Assembly: GCA_023431055.1 (NCBI GenBank)
Contig: JAEYXX010000175.1
Coordinates: 1 to 61,500, forward strand
Origin: Pseudomonadota bacterium
Lineage (GTDB): Bacteria > Pseudomonadota > Gammaproteobacteria > Pseudomonadales > Pseudomonadaceae
Direction of reading: 5' to 3'
DNA length: 61,500 bases
Under the pieces are notes generated by a model, which ran no database searches, was not told where the DNA came from, and saw only the letters and a list, made by a program, of their open reading frames with translations. Both the position numbers and the translations under genes were made by a program. Of this stretch, positions 61,395 to 61,500 are shown piece after piece. Numbering within the stretch: the first letter of the stretch is position 1; each line of letters starts with the position of its first letter.

Positions 61395-61500
61395 TCAAGC
61401 GTTTTTCAGGTGTTCTTCGCTGAATAGCTCGGATGAGTCGAAAGGCACGCCGAGCTTCAGGCAAGCCCAGACACCTGTCAGATATTTACGCATGACCGCA
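61395..61500 (-). CDS. Transposase C-terminus, IS110-like (runs off the window)
   Basis: The minus-strand frame is open to the window edge and ends AVMRKYLTGVWACLKLG, then VPFDSSELFSEEHLKNA and a stop at 61395. The AVMRK-L ... L-x-P-F/Y-D pattern resembles the C-terminus of IS110/IS116-type transposases. Family call is from memory and tentative; inverted repeats cannot be checked because the element is incomplete. Confidence 0.5.
   Translation of the reverse strand, partial: AVMRKYLTGVWACLKLGVPFDSSELFSEEHLKNA

Overview
The window is a 61.5 kb piece of a high-GC Pseudomonas chromosome, probably of the P. mendocina / P. oleovorans (Ectopseudomonas) type. It carries OprF, OprI, SigX, CmpX, the class I lipase LipA with its foldase, and a gene order that largely follows P. 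aeruginosa PA1784 down to PA1750 and PA2856 to PA2863 (comparison from memory). There are no tRNA or rRNA genes, no CRISPR array and no complete insertion sequence. A transposase tail enters at the right edge.

Region 1 (1-13115) is nitrate assimilation. It starts with the tail of a nitrate ABC permease and its ATPase, followed by a PL7 alginate lyase and a small thioesterase. Then come the nitrate transporter NasA, a fused PP2C phosphatase/Ser-Thr kinase, NirBD, the molybdopterin nitrate reductase and CobA, which makes the siroheme precursor. Both nasA and nirB are preceded by the same regulatory string: a sigma-54 promoter, two hexaloop hairpins of the ANTAR type 7 nt apart, and an intrinsic terminator. 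This predicts NasT-type antitermination at both places.

Region 2 (13121-22370) is the envelope-stress block cmaX-crfX-cmpX-sigX-oprF, with rraA and an esterase upstream, then ppsA and, divergently, its regulator ppsR.

Region 3 (22383-29390) is a methylcitrate operon, GntR-prpB-prpC-acnD-prpF. It has no prpD, and palindromic operators flank its promoter.

Region 4 (29606-45245) contains a poorly characterised three-gene set (retropepsin-like secreted protein, inactive transglutaminase with seven membrane helices, ATP-grasp ligase). It continues with pabB, thrH, an unusual PAPS-reductase-like protein, cysB, a DAHP synthase and assorted housekeeping genes, a GntP permease, oprI and a second PrpF-family protein.

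Region 5 (45446-54253) has an L,D-transpeptidase, tesA-ybbAP, greB, and lipA-lipH behind a sigma-54 promoter with a TGT-N11-ACA activator site.

Region 6 (54256-61500) is the most unusual. It is a gluconate-type TRAP transporter operon in which a complete gluconokinase is fused in frame to the small TRAP membrane subunit DctQ. The same 12-bp GntR-like operator occurs in the promoter and again inside the fusion linker. A TonB-dependent receptor and the transposase tail follow.

Palindromic intergenic repeats of several families are scattered through the window, including two copies of a roughly 105-bp element whose stems differ by compensating base changes.
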